Origin: Pseudoruegeria sp039972875
Lineage (GTDB): Bacteria; Pseudomonadota; Alphaproteobacteria; Rhodobacterales; Rhodobacteraceae
Direction: 5' to 3'
Length of the DNA stretch: 64,000 bases
NCBI GenBank assembly: GCA_039972875.1
Contig: JBDWMA010000055.1
Location: 1-64,000 of the forward strand
The translations under genes were made by a program, and so were the position numbers. This document shows, one piece after another, positions 7,752 to 17,401 of the stretch (positions within the stretch are counted from its first letter, which is position 1; every line of letters begins with the position of its first letter). Below the pieces are notes generated by a model. That model worked only from the letters and a program-made list of their open reading frames with translations. It searched no databases and was not told the origin of the DNA.

Positions 7752-8816
7752 ATGAGACATACGATAACAATCGCGGCACTAACGCTGGCAAGCACGCTGG
7801 GGGTGACGGCCTACGCAGACACCATTGAATGGAAAATGACTGCCGCGATTGGCGAGGGATCGTTTTTCTACCAGAACTTCATGGAACGCTTTGCTGCCAA
7901 TGTTGGTTCAATGACCGCTGGCGGCATGGAAATTCAGCCCTTTGGTGCTGGCGTTCTGGCCCCAGCCTTCAAGGCGTTTGAGGTCGTGCAGGACGGTATT
8001 GTCGAAGCTGGCCACTCAACCCCATCTTATCTGGTGAACCAAGACCCAACCAATGCAATTTTTGCCAGCTTCCCTGGCGGCATGTCCGGCGAGGCAACAT
8101 TGCACTGGATCTACGAAGGTGGCGGCGAAGAAATGCTGCAAGAATTCCGTCGCGAGGAGATGGGCCTGCACTCTATGGTTGTGGGTATCGGCACGTCCGA
8201 GATCATGGCGCATTCAAACGTCAAAATTGAAACAACGGCCGACCTCGAAGGCGTGAAATATCGCACATCCGGCGCTTGGGCCGCTGTTTTGAAGGACTCT
8301 TTTGGTGGCGTTCCCACCGTTGTTCCAGGCAACGAGATTTATACGTTACTCCAACGTGGAGGCGTAGACGCGGTTGAATGGTCCACGCCTGGCGGCAATA
8401 TCTCTGAAGGTTTCCACGAGGTGGCCCCCTATATGATCATGCCTGGGGTGCACCAACCGTCATTCTTGTGGGAGGTTTTCGTCAAACAGGAAACATGGGA
8501 TGCCCTGCCGGAAGACATTCAAGCGCAGGTGACGGCGGCAGCAAAGCTTACGACATATGAAAGCTTCACCCACTTTGGTCACGAAGACGTACTGGCGATG
8601 GCCGCGTTCCGCGACACCAATGTAGAGATCATCAATATGGATCCTGCTGAATCAGAAAAAATCCGCGCCGCAGGCCGTGATTGGGCCAGTGCTCAAGCTG
8701 CAGAACTGGCTGAAGGCGGCAACGCGCGGATGCAAGAGGTCTTGGACAGCTACATCGCATATCAAGCGAATTGGGCAGAAAACTCTGGCTACCTTGTTCG
8801 CGACAGCGCGAACTAA
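7752..8816 (+). CDS. TRAP transporter substrate-binding protein (DctP)
   Basis: A 354-residue periplasmic solute receptor of a TRAP transporter, with a signal peptide (residues 1-23, ending AYA). The body reads as a DctP-family protein: IEWKMTAAIGEGSFFYQ at the start of the mature chain, and GNEIYTLLQRGGVDAVEW, the conserved segment around the ligand-binding site. The ATG at 7752 follows GGGAGG; the frame is open further upstream to 7602 but has no leader there. It heads a gene set ending in hydroxyproline enzymes, so trans-4-hydroxyproline or a derivative is the likely cargo. Only context supports that substrate. Confidence 0.92.
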   Translation: MRHTITIAALTLASTLGVTAYADTIEWKMTAAIGEGSFFYQNFMERFAANVGSMTAGGMEIQPFGAGVLAPAFKAFEVVQDGIVEAGHSTPSYLVNQDPTNAIFASFPGGMSGEATLHWIYEGGGEEMLQEFRREEMGLHSMVVGIGTSEIMAHSNVKIETTADLEGVKYRTSGAWAAVLKDSFGGVPTVVPGNEIYTLLQRGGVDAVEWSTPGGNISEGFHEVAPYMIMPGVHQPSFLWEVFVKQETWDALPEDIQAQVTAAAKLTTYESFTHFGHEDVLAMAAFRDTNVEIINMDPAESEKIRAAGRDWASAQAAELAEGGNARMQEVLDSYIAYQANWAENSGYLVRDSAN

Positions 8817-8836
8817 GTCGGCACCAAAAACGTGTT

Positions 8837-8864
8837 GATGGCTGGCCCCTAAGGGTCGGCCATC
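8837..8864 (+). promoter_or_regulatory. 12-bp stem-loop between TRAP dctP and dctQ
   Basis: GATGGCTGGCCC (8837-8848) pairs with GGGTCGGCCATC (8853-8864) at all 12 positions, two of them G-U, around a CTAA loop. No T run follows, so it is more likely an RNA-processing or 3'-stabilising element that keeps binding-protein mRNA above permease mRNA. Confidence 0.55.
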
Positions 8865-8882
8865 ACAAGTCAGGGGGGTCCA

Positions 8883-9422
8883 ATGACGCACTTTCTAAAC
8901 ATTATTGACGCAATTGCAGAGGGTCTAGCCGCGTGTGGACGGCTTGTGATTTTCGTCTTAATCATTGCCATGCTTTACGAAGTAGTCGCGCGCTATGGTT
9001 TTGGTGCGCCGACCCTTTGGGCCTTCGACATCTCTTACATGCTGAACGGATCAATCTTTCTGCTTGGTGCCGCGTATGCGTTGCGCAGCGATGTTCATGT
9101 GCGGATCGACTTTTTGTCGCAGCGCTTACCGATGCGGGTGCAGCAGTTGTTAAATGGCATCGTTTTCCTTTTCATCATGATGCCCATCACATCGGTTTTC
9201 GCATTCGTTGCTGGGAAGAAAGCTCTCAAAGCTTTCACCTCCGGCGAAGTCGAAGCGGTGAGCCCATGGGCCCCGGTTGTCTGGCCATTCTACTCAATCA
9301 TCGCCATCGGTCTTGCTGCGTTTGCTCTGCAATTTCTTGGTGAGGCAATCAAACTTTTGAGCGGACGCAAGAATCCCGGTGAAGCCCCCGGAGAGCTTGA
9401 CGAAATGGGACAAGCACAATGA
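8883..9422 (+). CDS. TRAP transporter small permease (DctQ)
   Basis: A 179-residue inner-membrane protein with four predicted helices (about residues 15-35, 50-70, 90-115 and 130-155) and the DctQ-family pattern near SYMLNGSIFLLGAAYALR and HVRIDFLSQRLP. It pairs with the large permease downstream, whose ATG overlaps its stop (ATGA). It should form the small membrane subunit of the putative hydroxyproline TRAP system. A long GC stem-loop separates it from the binding-protein gene. Confidence 0.9.
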   Translation: MTHFLNIIDAIAEGLAACGRLVIFVLIIAMLYEVVARYGFGAPTLWAFDISYMLNGSIFLLGAAYALRSDVHVRIDFLSQRLPMRVQQLLNGIVFLFIMMPITSVFAFVAGKKALKAFTSGEVEAVSPWAPVVWPFYSIIAIGLAAFALQFLGEAIKLLSGRKNPGEAPGELDEMGQAQ

Positions 9423-10729
9423 CCCCCCTTTTGATGTTTGCCGCTCTTTTCGTGCTGGTTTTCGCAGGCGTGCCTGTGGCGTTTTCCCTGATCATCATCG
9501 CGATTGCGTTCGGGTTTAGCGTTTTCGGGGAACTGATTTTCTTGCAGCTTTACGGTCCACTGTTGCACACGGCCTCGAACTTCGTTCTGGCCGCGATCCC
9601 ATTGTTTATCTTCATGGGTGCAATCTTGGAGCGCTCTGGAATTGCCAAACGTTTGTTCTACGCTTTGCAATTGTGGCTTGGTGGGCTGCCCGGTGGATTG
9701 GCTTTATCTACCATCGCAATGTGCGCGATCTTTGCGGCCGCCTCTGGCGTCGTTGGCGCAGTTGAGATTGTCGTCGGGTTGATGGCTATCCCAGCCATGA
9801 CAAAGGCGGGTTATCGAAATGACCTGATCGCGGGCACAATATGTGCGGGCGGCTCGCTTGGCACGATTATTCCCCCTTCGGTGATTGTTGTGGTCTATGC
9901 CTCGATTGCGCAGCTTTCCATCGGCAAACTCTTTGCTGCGTCCATCCTGCCTGGATTGCTAATGGTTGCGTTTTTCGTGGGTTACATAGTGATCCGCAGT
10001 CTTTTGCATCCGACCGACGCACCTGCTCTTCCCAAAGAAGAACGCGATGTGCCGCTCCCTGAAAAGTGGAAAATCACACTGACTGCGATGCTGCCGCCAT
10101 TGGCTTTGATTGTGCTCGTTTTGGGGTCGCTGTTGGCTGGGGCGGCCTCTGCCACCGAAGCCGCCGCCGTCGGTGCTGCCGGCACAATTGTTCTGGCGTT
10201 TCTGTTCCGCGAACTAAACCTTAAGCTGCTTAAGGAAGCGCTGAATGTAACATTGCGAATTACGACTATGATCATGTTGATCGTTGCTGGCGGTACAATG
10301 TTCACGAGCATCTTTGCGGTCACGGGTGGCGGTCAACTGGTCCGAGAAACTGTCGCAAGCATCGGTTTTGGCAATGCGGGCATTATTGCGTTCTTTCTTG
10401 TGGTGGTCTTTTTCGCAGGCTTCGTGCTGGACTGGGTTTCGATCGTTTTGATCTTTATCCCGATCTTTGCGCCAATCGTGAAGTCCGCTGGGATCGACCC
10501 GATCTGGTTTGCGATGCTGGTGCTTGTCGTCATTCAAACCTCATACCTGACACCGCCCATGGCACCGTCGATCTTCTACCTGCGATCTATCGCCCCGCGC
10601 GATATGACCTATGGCCAGATGTATCGCGGAGTCTTGCCGTTTGTTGGGGCACAAATGCTAGTGCTGATTGTCATCATCGCCTTCCCCGCCGTTGCAACTT
10701 GGTTGCCCGATCTTTTGGTCGGCCTTTAA
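9419..10729 (+). CDS. TRAP transporter large permease (DctM)
   Basis: A 436-residue, highly hydrophobic protein with about 12 membrane helices. It carries the DctM signatures GGSLGTIIPPSVIVVVYA and FVLDWVSIVLIFIPIFAPI, and TPPMAPSIFYLR near the C-terminus. It is the sodium-coupled translocation subunit and is translationally coupled to dctQ by a four-base overlap. The downstream enzymes start 61 bases after its stop, so they are probably on the same transcript. Confidence 0.93.
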   Translation: MTPLLMFAALFVLVFAGVPVAFSLIIIAIAFGFSVFGELIFLQLYGPLLHTASNFVLAAIPLFIFMGAILERSGIAKRLFYALQLWLGGLPGGLALSTIAMCAIFAAASGVVGAVEIVVGLMAIPAMTKAGYRNDLIAGTICAGGSLGTIIPPSVIVVVYASIAQLSIGKLFAASILPGLLMVAFFVGYIVIRSLLHPTDAPALPKEERDVPLPEKWKITLTAMLPPLALIVLVLGSLLAGAASATEAAAVGAAGTIVLAFLFRELNLKLLKEALNVTLRITTMIMLIVAGGTMFTSIFAVTGGGQLVRETVASIGFGNAGIIAFFLVVVFFAGFVLDWVSIVLIFIPIFAPIVKSAGIDPIWFAMLVLVVIQTSYLTPPMAPSIFYLRSIAPRDMTYGQMYRGVLPFVGAQMLVLIVIIAFPAVATWLPDLLVGL

Positions 10730-10790
10730 CGGAACGCCCCTGTCCCCTTCACATCTCGTCTTATCGGCGTGATCAAATTCGGAGATTTTT

Positions 10791-11750
10791 ATGTCTACTA
10801 ATATCTTTACGGGCACCATGCCCGCCCTAATGACCCCTTGCGATGCGCAGGGCACTCCAAACTTTGACGCTCTTGTGAGCAAGGGCAAAGACATGATCGC
10901 AGCAGGCATGTCAGCTGTCGTCTATTGCGGCTCTATGGGTGATTGGCCCCTGTTGACCGACGCACAACGCATGGAAGGCGTCGAACGCCTCGTCAATGCT
11001 GATCTGCCTGTCATTGTGGGCACCGGTGCAATCAATCCACAATCTGCCGTGGCCCACGCGGCCCACGCCCAGAAAGTTGGAGCCGCCGGTTTGATGGTTA
11101 TTCCACGAGTGCTGTCGCGTGGTGCATCATCCGCAGCACAAAAGCAGCACTTCAAAGCGATCCTTGATGTGTCACCTGACATTCCTTCGATCATCTACAA
11201 CAGCCCAGTCTACGGTTTCGCCACCAAAGCCGAGTTGTTCTTTGAGCTGCGCGCCGAATACGCCAACTTGATCGGCTTCAAAGAATTCGGCGGCAAAGAT
11301 GATCTGCGCTATGCAGCCGAGCATATCACCAGTCGAGATGATCAGGTTACTTTGATGGTAGGCGTCGATACCGAAGTCTACCACGGCTATGTCAACTGTG
11401 GTGCGACCGGTTCGATCACGGGGATTGGAACGGCGTTGCCAAAAGAAGCACTGCTTTTGGCGAACCTCTCCAAAAAAGCGGCCGCTGGATCAGCAGAGGC
11501 ACGCCAACGGGCGTTGGAACTGGAAGAAGCATTCGGTGTTTTGGCTAGCTTTGACGAAGGCACAGATCTTGTTCTGTATTACAAATACCTTCTCGTCCTG
11601 AATGGCGAGGAAGAATACCGCCATCACTTCGTGCCCACCGATGCTTTGTCAGATGCGCAGCGCCACTACTGTGAAACGCAATATGAGTTGTTCAAAACGT
11701 GGTTCGCGGATTGGTCAGCTCAGGGCGGGATCATCGCTGAATGCGCGTAA
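10791..11750 (+). CDS. DapA-family deaminase for hydroxyproline route
   Basis: A 319-residue member of the DapA/NAL aldolase family. The Schiff-base lysine is K164 (IGFKEFGG) and the partner tyrosine is Y136 (IIYNSPVYGF). Next to an epimerase, a D-amino-acid dehydrogenase and an aldehyde dehydrogenase it is best read as 1-pyrroline-4-hydroxy-2-carboxylate deaminase, which gives 2-oxoglutarate semialdehyde and ammonia. A lysine-synthesis DapA is unlikely in this operon. Its 3' end overlaps the epimerase gene by ten bases. Confidence 0.85.
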   Translation: MSTNIFTGTMPALMTPCDAQGTPNFDALVSKGKDMIAAGMSAVVYCGSMGDWPLLTDAQRMEGVERLVNADLPVIVGTGAINPQSAVAHAAHAQKVGAAGLMVIPRVLSRGASSAAQKQHFKAILDVSPDIPSIIYNSPVYGFATKAELFFELRAEYANLIGFKEFGGKDDLRYAAEHITSRDDQVTLMVGVDTEVYHGYVNCGATGSITGIGTALPKEALLLANLSKKAAAGSAEARQRALELEEAFGVLASFDEGTDLVLYYKYLLVLNGEEEYRHHFVPTDALSDAQRHYCETQYELFKTWFADWSAQGGIIAECA

Positions 11751-12661
11751 TCGACAGTCATACCGGTGGTGAACCAACCCGGGTCATCTTGAACGGTGGT
11801 CCTGACCTTGGGTCAGGTCCGCTGTCAGAACGGGCACGACGTCTATCACAAGATCATATGGAGTTTTGCCATACCCTTCTACGCGAGCCGCGTGGTCAGG
11901 TTGCGATGGTGGGCGCTTTGCTTGTGGAACCGGTTGATCCGCGGTGTCTAACTGGTGTGATCTTCTTTGATGTCGCAGCCGTCTTGGACATGTGCGGCCA
12001 TGGCACAATTGGGTTGGCGGTCACACTGGCGCATCTGGGCATGGCGACGCCGGGTTCTCATCTGATCGAAACACCGGCAGGTGTCATCAAGGTGCATCTA
12101 CAAGACAATAGTACCGTCTCTGTGACCAATATAGAAAGCCGAGTGATCCAGTCGGATGTCACCGTCGAAATCGCGGATCAGGGGCCTGTGACGGGAACAA
12201 TCGCCTATGGCGGAAACTGGTTTTACATCGTCGAAACATATCCAGTACCCGTGCTTCCCGAAAATATTGCGGGCCTAACACAGGCTGGCGTGGCTATCCG
12301 AACCCAGCTTAACGCCACACTGCACGGCGCAAAGGTTGACCATGTCATCTTTCAAGGGCACCCAGTCAGCGCCGATAATTTCAGCCGAAATTACGTGCTG
12401 TGCCCGGACGATACCTACGACAGATCCCCATGCGGAACCGGCAGTTCGGCCTTTCTCGCTTGCTTGGCCGATCAAGGGCGATTGCCCCCAGACCAACAAA
12501 TTACCCAAGAGAGCATCATAGGCAGCGAGTATCAATTGTCATACCAACACGGACCCACTGGCGGAATTATCCCCACCATCACCGGGAACGCCTATGTCTT
12601 GGCCGACACTACAATGATCTTTTCGGCCAATGATCCGTTTCCCAACGGTATCGCGGTCTGA
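11741..12661 (+). CDS. 4-hydroxyproline 2-epimerase (proline racemase family)
   Basis: A 306-residue proline-racemase-fold enzyme with both catalytic cysteines: C85 in DMCGHGTIG and C231 in DRSPCGTGSS. Two cysteines mark the family's epimerases and racemases; trans-3-hydroxyproline dehydratases have a threonine in place of the first. With its neighbours it should turn trans-4-hydroxy-L-proline into cis-4-hydroxy-D-proline, the first cytoplasmic step. It starts inside the end of the deaminase gene and ends three bases before the dehydrogenase start. Confidence 0.88.
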   Translation: MRVIDSHTGGEPTRVILNGGPDLGSGPLSERARRLSQDHMEFCHTLLREPRGQVAMVGALLVEPVDPRCLTGVIFFDVAAVLDMCGHGTIGLAVTLAHLGMATPGSHLIETPAGVIKVHLQDNSTVSVTNIESRVIQSDVTVEIADQGPVTGTIAYGGNWFYIVETYPVPVLPENIAGLTQAGVAIRTQLNATLHGAKVDHVIFQGHPVSADNFSRNYVLCPDDTYDRSPCGTGSSAFLACLADQGRLPPDQQITQESIIGSEYQLSYQHGPTGGIIPTITGNAYVLADTTMIFSANDPFPNGIAV

Positions 12662-12664
12662 CCA

Positions 12665-13936
12665 ATGGCAGGAGCAACCGACATCATTGTCATCGGTGCT
12701 GGTGTGATCGGCATCAGCATCGCGCTTGAAATTCAGGCACGAGGCCGGCAGGTTCATGTGATTGACGCCCTAGGCGTTTGCGCCGGTGCATCGCAAGGCA
12801 ATGCTGGGGCTTTCGCCTTCTCCGACGTTTTGCCTTTGGCCACGCCCCGGATCATGCGTCAGGCACCGTATTGGTTGCTTAATCCGATGGGGCCCCTGTC
12901 CATTCCACTTTCTTATGTGCCTCAGATCTCACCTTGGCTTTGGAAGTTTTGGAGGGCCAGCCGACCGTCGAAATTCGCTCAGGCCGTATCGGCGCAATCA
13001 GAATTGATGAACCTATCGCGGGCTGCGCTTGAACGTCAGATCAAGCGCGTTGATGGGGAACATCTGATGCGTCGTGAAGGTCAACTACAGCTTTATGATA
13101 CCAAGCGCAGTTTTGATAACAGCCTGACCGACTGGGAATTACGAAAATCCCATGGCATCGCCTTTGATCTCGTTCAAAGTGCAGGAGCTTTGGCAGATAT
13201 CCAACCTGGTTTGGCCGCACAGTTCAAATACGGCGTCTACACGCCTGATTGGATGAATACCGTTAATCCAAAATCATGGGTCGCGCATCTGGCTGATCGT
13301 TTTATTCAAGGTGGCGGCACACTCTCTATCGGCAAAGTAAACTCGATCGCATTCGGTGAAACGGGTGTTTCGGTGGAAACAGACACATATACGATAGGCG
13401 TGCGCCAGATTGTTGTGGCCGCAGGCGCGCATTCCCATCAGTTGGCGCGAACCCTCGGGGACATCATCCCGCTTGAAACCGAACGCGGTTACAACACAAC
13501 TTTGCCCAAAGGCGCATTTGAATTGAACACGCATTTAACTTTTGCGGACCACGGGTTTGTGGTGAGCAAAATCGATGATGGTGTACGGGTCGGAGGCTCG
13601 GTCGAATTGGGTGGCTTGAAGATGCAACCCAACTACCGGCGCGCCACACATCTGTTGAACAAGGCAGCCGGTTTCCTGCCGGCATTAAATACACATGGCG
13701 GAAAACAATGGATGGGCTTTCGCCCGTCTCTTCCTGACAGCCTACCTGTGATCAGCTGTTCCAAGAAATCCCGAAACGTAATCTATGCGTTTGGGCACGG
13801 CCACTTGGGCCTGACCCAAGCGGCTGCCACAGCCGAAATCGCTGCTGATTTAGCGACGGATACCCCAACTCCAATTGGCATCGCGCCGTTCGCTGCGAGC
13901 CGTTTCGAGCGGATCAAACACGCCTACCCAACCTAA
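12665..13936 (+). CDS. FAD-dependent D-hydroxyproline dehydrogenase
   Basis: A 423-residue DAO-family flavoprotein. The FAD-binding motif VIGAGVIGIS is at residues about 9-18 and the C-terminal FAD contact FGHGHLGLTQAAAT is near residue 385. Size and motifs match D-amino-acid dehydrogenases (DadA-like). In this operon the expected reaction is oxidation of cis-4-hydroxy-D-proline to 1-pyrroline-4-hydroxy-2-carboxylate, passing electrons to the respiratory chain. It begins three bases after the epimerase stop. Confidence 0.87.
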   Translation: MAGATDIIVIGAGVIGISIALEIQARGRQVHVIDALGVCAGASQGNAGAFAFSDVLPLATPRIMRQAPYWLLNPMGPLSIPLSYVPQISPWLWKFWRASRPSKFAQAVSAQSELMNLSRAALERQIKRVDGEHLMRREGQLQLYDTKRSFDNSLTDWELRKSHGIAFDLVQSAGALADIQPGLAAQFKYGVYTPDWMNTVNPKSWVAHLADRFIQGGGTLSIGKVNSIAFGETGVSVETDTYTIGVRQIVVAAGAHSHQLARTLGDIIPLETERGYNTTLPKGAFELNTHLTFADHGFVVSKIDDGVRVGGSVELGGLKMQPNYRRATHLLNKAAGFLPALNTHGGKQWMGFRPSLPDSLPVISCSKKSRNVIYAFGHGHLGLTQAAATAEIAADLATDTPTPIGIAPFAASRFERIKHAYPT

Positions 13937-13974
13937 TCCATACTAGACTCATAACTGTAGAAAAGGGCCTGCAC

Positions 13975-15408
13975 ATGTCAGAAGGCAGTACATCCATCAG
14001 CCAAGATTATCGTGACCAAGTTAACTGCCGCGTAGAAGCTGCAGAAGACGCATTCTGGAGCTTCGGATACAGCGACCGTGCAGTACGTGGCAAATTCTTA
14101 TCTGCAATTGCCAATCACATCGATGCCAACGCGGACGCGATTGTTGCAGTGTCCCAAAAGGAAAGCGCCCTGCCCGAGGCCCGGATGCGTGGGGAACTTG
14201 GACGCACCACGGGGCAATTGCGTATGTTTGCCGATCACATTCAGAGTAACGATTATCTGGATATTCGCCACGATGCTGCCCTGCCAGATCGTGCGCCATT
14301 ACCTCGGCCTGAGATGTTCCTGATGCAACGCCCTATCGGTCCAGTTGCTGTCTTTGGCGCGTCCAATTTTCCATTGGCATTCTCAACTGCGGGTGGCGAT
14401 ACGGCATCCGCACTTGCTGCTGGTTGCCCTGTCGTTGTGAAAGGACACGAGGCACACCCCGAAACGACAGCGCTTGTGGCTTCTGCTGTTCAAAATGCAA
14501 TCAAAGAATGTGATCTTCACCACGGTGTCTTTTCTGTTGTCCAAGGACAGGGAAATGAAATCGGGGCCGCTCTTGTGCAACATCCGCTGATCAAAGCTGT
14601 TGGTTTTACCGGATCGTTGCGCGGTGGCCGCGCCTTGTTTGATCTATGTGCATGGCGCCCGGAACCTATTCCCTTCTTTGGTGAACTTGGATCCATCAAT
14701 CCGGTGTTCGTTTTGGATCATGCATTGGCGGATCGTGGCGCGGCGATTGCAAATGGTTGGGCTGCATCATTGACGATGGGTGCCGGGCAGTTTTGCACAA
14801 ACCCCGGTGTTGTTTTCTTGCCAGCAGGCGAAGCCGCCAATGCTTTTATAGAAACAGCCAAGGCCGCACTTGATCAAAGCGAGCCTCAGACGATGCTGAC
14901 TGACGGTATTGCGGCTGCTTATTGTAAAGGCCGAGATCGGGTTGCTGGAACATCCGGTGTGGTAACCCAACTGGCAACCCGCACGTCTGGTCGCAATGCG
15001 GACCCGTCTTTGTTTGTGACAGACGGGCAAACATGGCTGTCTAATCCGTCGCTCGAAGATGAGGTTTTCGGCCCACTCGGCATTGTTGTTACCGTATCGT
15101 CCGCCGGCGAAATGCTAAAAATCGCCCACGGACTGCAAGGCCAACTGACGTGTACATTAATGGTTGATGACGCGGATGTTTCGGCTGCCACCACTTTGAT
15201 GCCTGTTCTTGAACGCAAAGCAGGTCGAATTCTGGCAAACGGTTTTCCGACCGGCGTCGAAGTTTGCGACGCAATGGTTCACGGTGGTCCCTACCCCGCG
15301 TCCACAAACTTTGGGGCAACCTCAGTTGGCAGTATGGCGATCCGCCGGTTCTTGCGGCCAGTAAGTTATCAAAACCTTCCACACAGCTTGCATCCGACCG
15401 ATCTTTGA
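13975..15408 (+). CDS. 2-oxoglutarate semialdehyde dehydrogenase
   Basis: A 477-residue aldehyde dehydrogenase. Visible active-site residues are N131 (GASNFPLAF), E237 (FFGELGSINP) and the nucleophile C274 (GAGQFCTNPG). FFGELGSINP resembles the 2-oxoglutarate semialdehyde dehydrogenase subgroup. It should complete the hydroxyproline pathway by making 2-oxoglutarate with NAD(P). It is the last gene of the operon; a weak five-base stem (CGGCC/GGCCG) follows at 15410-15425. Confidence 0.87.
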   Translation: MSEGSTSISQDYRDQVNCRVEAAEDAFWSFGYSDRAVRGKFLSAIANHIDANADAIVAVSQKESALPEARMRGELGRTTGQLRMFADHIQSNDYLDIRHDAALPDRAPLPRPEMFLMQRPIGPVAVFGASNFPLAFSTAGGDTASALAAGCPVVVKGHEAHPETTALVASAVQNAIKECDLHHGVFSVVQGQGNEIGAALVQHPLIKAVGFTGSLRGGRALFDLCAWRPEPIPFFGELGSINPVFVLDHALADRGAAIANGWAASLTMGAGQFCTNPGVVFLPAGEAANAFIETAKAALDQSEPQTMLTDGIAAAYCKGRDRVAGTSGVVTQLATRTSGRNADPSLFVTDGQTWLSNPSLEDEVFGPLGIVVTVSSAGEMLKIAHGLQGQLTCTLMVDDADVSAATTLMPVLERKAGRILANGFPTGVEVCDAMVHGGPYPASTNFGATSVGSMAIRRFLRPVSYQNLPHSLHPTDL

Positions 15409-15658
15409 TCGGCCTCTAAGGGCCGCATCAACATGCGATGATCAACGATCCACAGACCGTCCGCATTGCGTTAAAATTCGAACCGGTCGACGCCTGGGCG
15501 CAATTCCACATCGCCCAGAATACGTCCTGACCCAGTTCTTTAGCAACCGAAACGGATGCGATCGACGCCGTACTGCGAAGCTGGTGTGTACTCGCTCAGC
15601 CGTTCTGGTGGCGAATTTGGCGACCCGAGCGATCAGGCTTACAGAGTGGCGCAGGGCC
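15409..15658. other. intergenic stretch, nothing recognised
   Basis: 250 bases between convergent genes. Apart from the short stem directly after the aldehyde dehydrogenase gene I see no gene or repeat I can support; the ORFs crossing it are antisense readings of the hydrolase gene. Confidence 0.5.
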
Positions 15659-16603
15659 CTAAGTGCCGCCGCTCTCTGCCAACCATTCCAAAATTGTCCG
15701 GGTCGTTTCTTTCGGTTTTTCCTGCTGAATCCAATGCCCGCAATCAAGGCTGACCACATCCACGTTTTGCACGAAATCCGCCAGATTTTCCGATTTCGGG
15801 ATCATGTCCTGTTCGCCGTAGATCATAAGCGCAGGCTGATGGATGATCGGGTCCACGTCTGCGAGTATCTGCCAATTGCGGTCCATGTTCCGATACCAGT
15901 TGATACTGCTGGTGAAACCAGCGTTCTCGAAGGCTGCGACGTAAACCGCAAGTTCTTCGTCGCTGAGGATAGGCTCACCCAAGGGTGCTGCGGCCTGCGC
16001 GAGGTTGATCATCGTCATGCCGGGCTCGGGCGGAGATAGCGGGACGTTTTTGCGATATAAATTGCTTAGAAATCGAGAGGTGTTCTGGTCAAGCACTGCA
16101 TCAGCAACGCCCGGTTGCCGGTTGAAGTGGACGAAGTAGTTATCGGCACCAAAGAACTCTTCCATGAACGCGATCCAAGGCTTTGGGGTGCGTGCCTGAT
16201 AAGGCAATGCGAGGTTTATGATTTTGGACACCCGATCTGGATGCAGCTGTGCCAAGCTCCATACGACATTCGCGCCCCAATCATGGCCGACAAAAACGGA
16301 ATCGTCATACCCAAAGTGATCAAGCAATGCGGCAAGATCACCTGTCAGATAAGATATATCATAATCCGTGACCTGATCGGGACGTGATGATTTGCCATAA
16401 CCCCGCTGGTTCGGGGCGATGACATGGAAACCCGCGTCGGCAAGAGCAGGCATCTGGTGACGCCATGAATAGGCGTGCTCTGGCCAACCATGGCAAAGGA
16501 CAATCGGGTTGCCCACATTTTCCTGACCGGCTTCAAATATTTCAAGTTCGACGCCGTTCACTGAAATGAGTGTGGGCGTTGGTAAATTCGTAATCTTAGA
16601 CAT
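15659..16603 (-). CDS. alpha/beta hydrolase, epoxide-hydrolase-like
   Basis: A 314-residue alpha/beta-hydrolase. The oxyanion motif HGWP is at residues 38-41 and the nucleophile elbow VGHDWGAN has Asp108, typical of epoxide hydrolases and haloacid-type dehalogenases rather than Ser esterases. A late histidine lies in CGHWIQQEKP and an epoxide-hydrolase-like RGYGKSSRP loop at about 67-75. The ATG at 16603 follows AAGGGA; an ATG at 16627 would add eight residues. It is divergent from a WYL regulator that probably controls it. The substrate is unknown. Confidence 0.85.
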   Translation of the reverse strand: MSKITNLPTPTLISVNGVELEIFEAGQENVGNPIVLCHGWPEHAYSWRHQMPALADAGFHVIAPNQRGYGKSSRPDQVTDYDISYLTGDLAALLDHFGYDDSVFVGHDWGANVVWSLAQLHPDRVSKIINLALPYQARTPKPWIAFMEEFFGADNYFVHFNRQPGVADAVLDQNTSRFLSNLYRKNVPLSPPEPGMTMINLAQAAAPLGEPILSDEELAVYVAAFENAGFTSSINWYRNMDRNWQILADVDPIIHQPALMIYGEQDMIPKSENLADFVQNVDVVSLDCGHWIQQEKPKETTRTILEWLAESGGT

Positions 16604-16687
16604 TTTCAGGTTCCCTTTCAGATGCATCCTGATTGCCTAAGATGAAAACATTCCAGAATTTGATACCTTTTGTGCTATGTTCCCTGT

Positions 16688-17401
16688 ATGAAAACACGCA
16701 GCCGACAAGACGCCATTGTGCGCAACCTCCGCCGCAACGGCACCTCAACAATCGAGGTGCTTGCATCAACGGTCGGCGCGTCCCGCAGCACGATCATTCG
16801 CGACATTGCAGCGCTGCGTGACGAAGGGTTCCTCATTCAGACCGAACCGGGGCGCGGCGGCGGGATCAGCCTGGATGCGTCTTCCATCCAGACCACTGCG
16901 CGGCTGTCTGTGGCAGAGGTGTTCGCGTTGATCATTGGTGTCTCAGCAATGCGTGCGGCCGGAAACCTGCCGTTTTCGCGCCTTGCCGACGCGGGGCTAT
17001 CCAAAATTGAGAAGGCCCTTCCATCTGACAAGATCCGCGATCTACGCCGCTTGCTGGAATGCCTTTATGTCGGGCCTCTCGCGCCGCAAGTAAACACATC
17101 TAATCTCGCAGACATGGCGCCTGATTTGCTACCCGCATTTGAGACAGCATTTCTCAAGGGGTTTTTCTTGCAGTTCCGATATCGCGACGCCAAAGGTGTG
17201 GAGACCGAACGGCATGTCGAACCGCAAGCGATGCTGATCCTGCCGCCGCTTTGGTATCTGGTCGCTTGGGACCCTTCACGCGAAGATTTTCGCCACTTCC
17301 GCATGGACCGAATTCGGGAACCCGTTTGTGATGAGGGTCACTCATTTCGCCGGCGCATCGTTCCCTTTGATGATGGGGTCCGGCCCATTCGGATCGTGTA
17401 G
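16688..17401 (+). CDS. HTH/WYL-domain transcriptional regulator
   Basis: A 237-residue regulator: an N-terminal winged HTH (residues about 5-60, IEVLASTVGASRSTIIRDIA) and a C-terminal WYL domain (ILPPLWYLVAWDPSRED). WYL domains sense small ligands or nucleic acids. The start is set at the ATG at 16688; a TTG at 16670 would add six residues. It lies 84 bases from the divergent hydrolase gene and is its probable regulator. Confidence 0.82.
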   Translation: MKTRSRQDAIVRNLRRNGTSTIEVLASTVGASRSTIIRDIAALRDEGFLIQTEPGRGGGISLDASSIQTTARLSVAEVFALIIGVSAMRAAGNLPFSRLADAGLSKIEKALPSDKIRDLRRLLECLYVGPLAPQVNTSNLADMAPDLLPAFETAFLKGFFLQFRYRDAKGVETERHVEPQAMLILPPLWYLVAWDPSREDFRHFRMDRIREPVCDEGHSFRRRIVPFDDGVRPIRIV

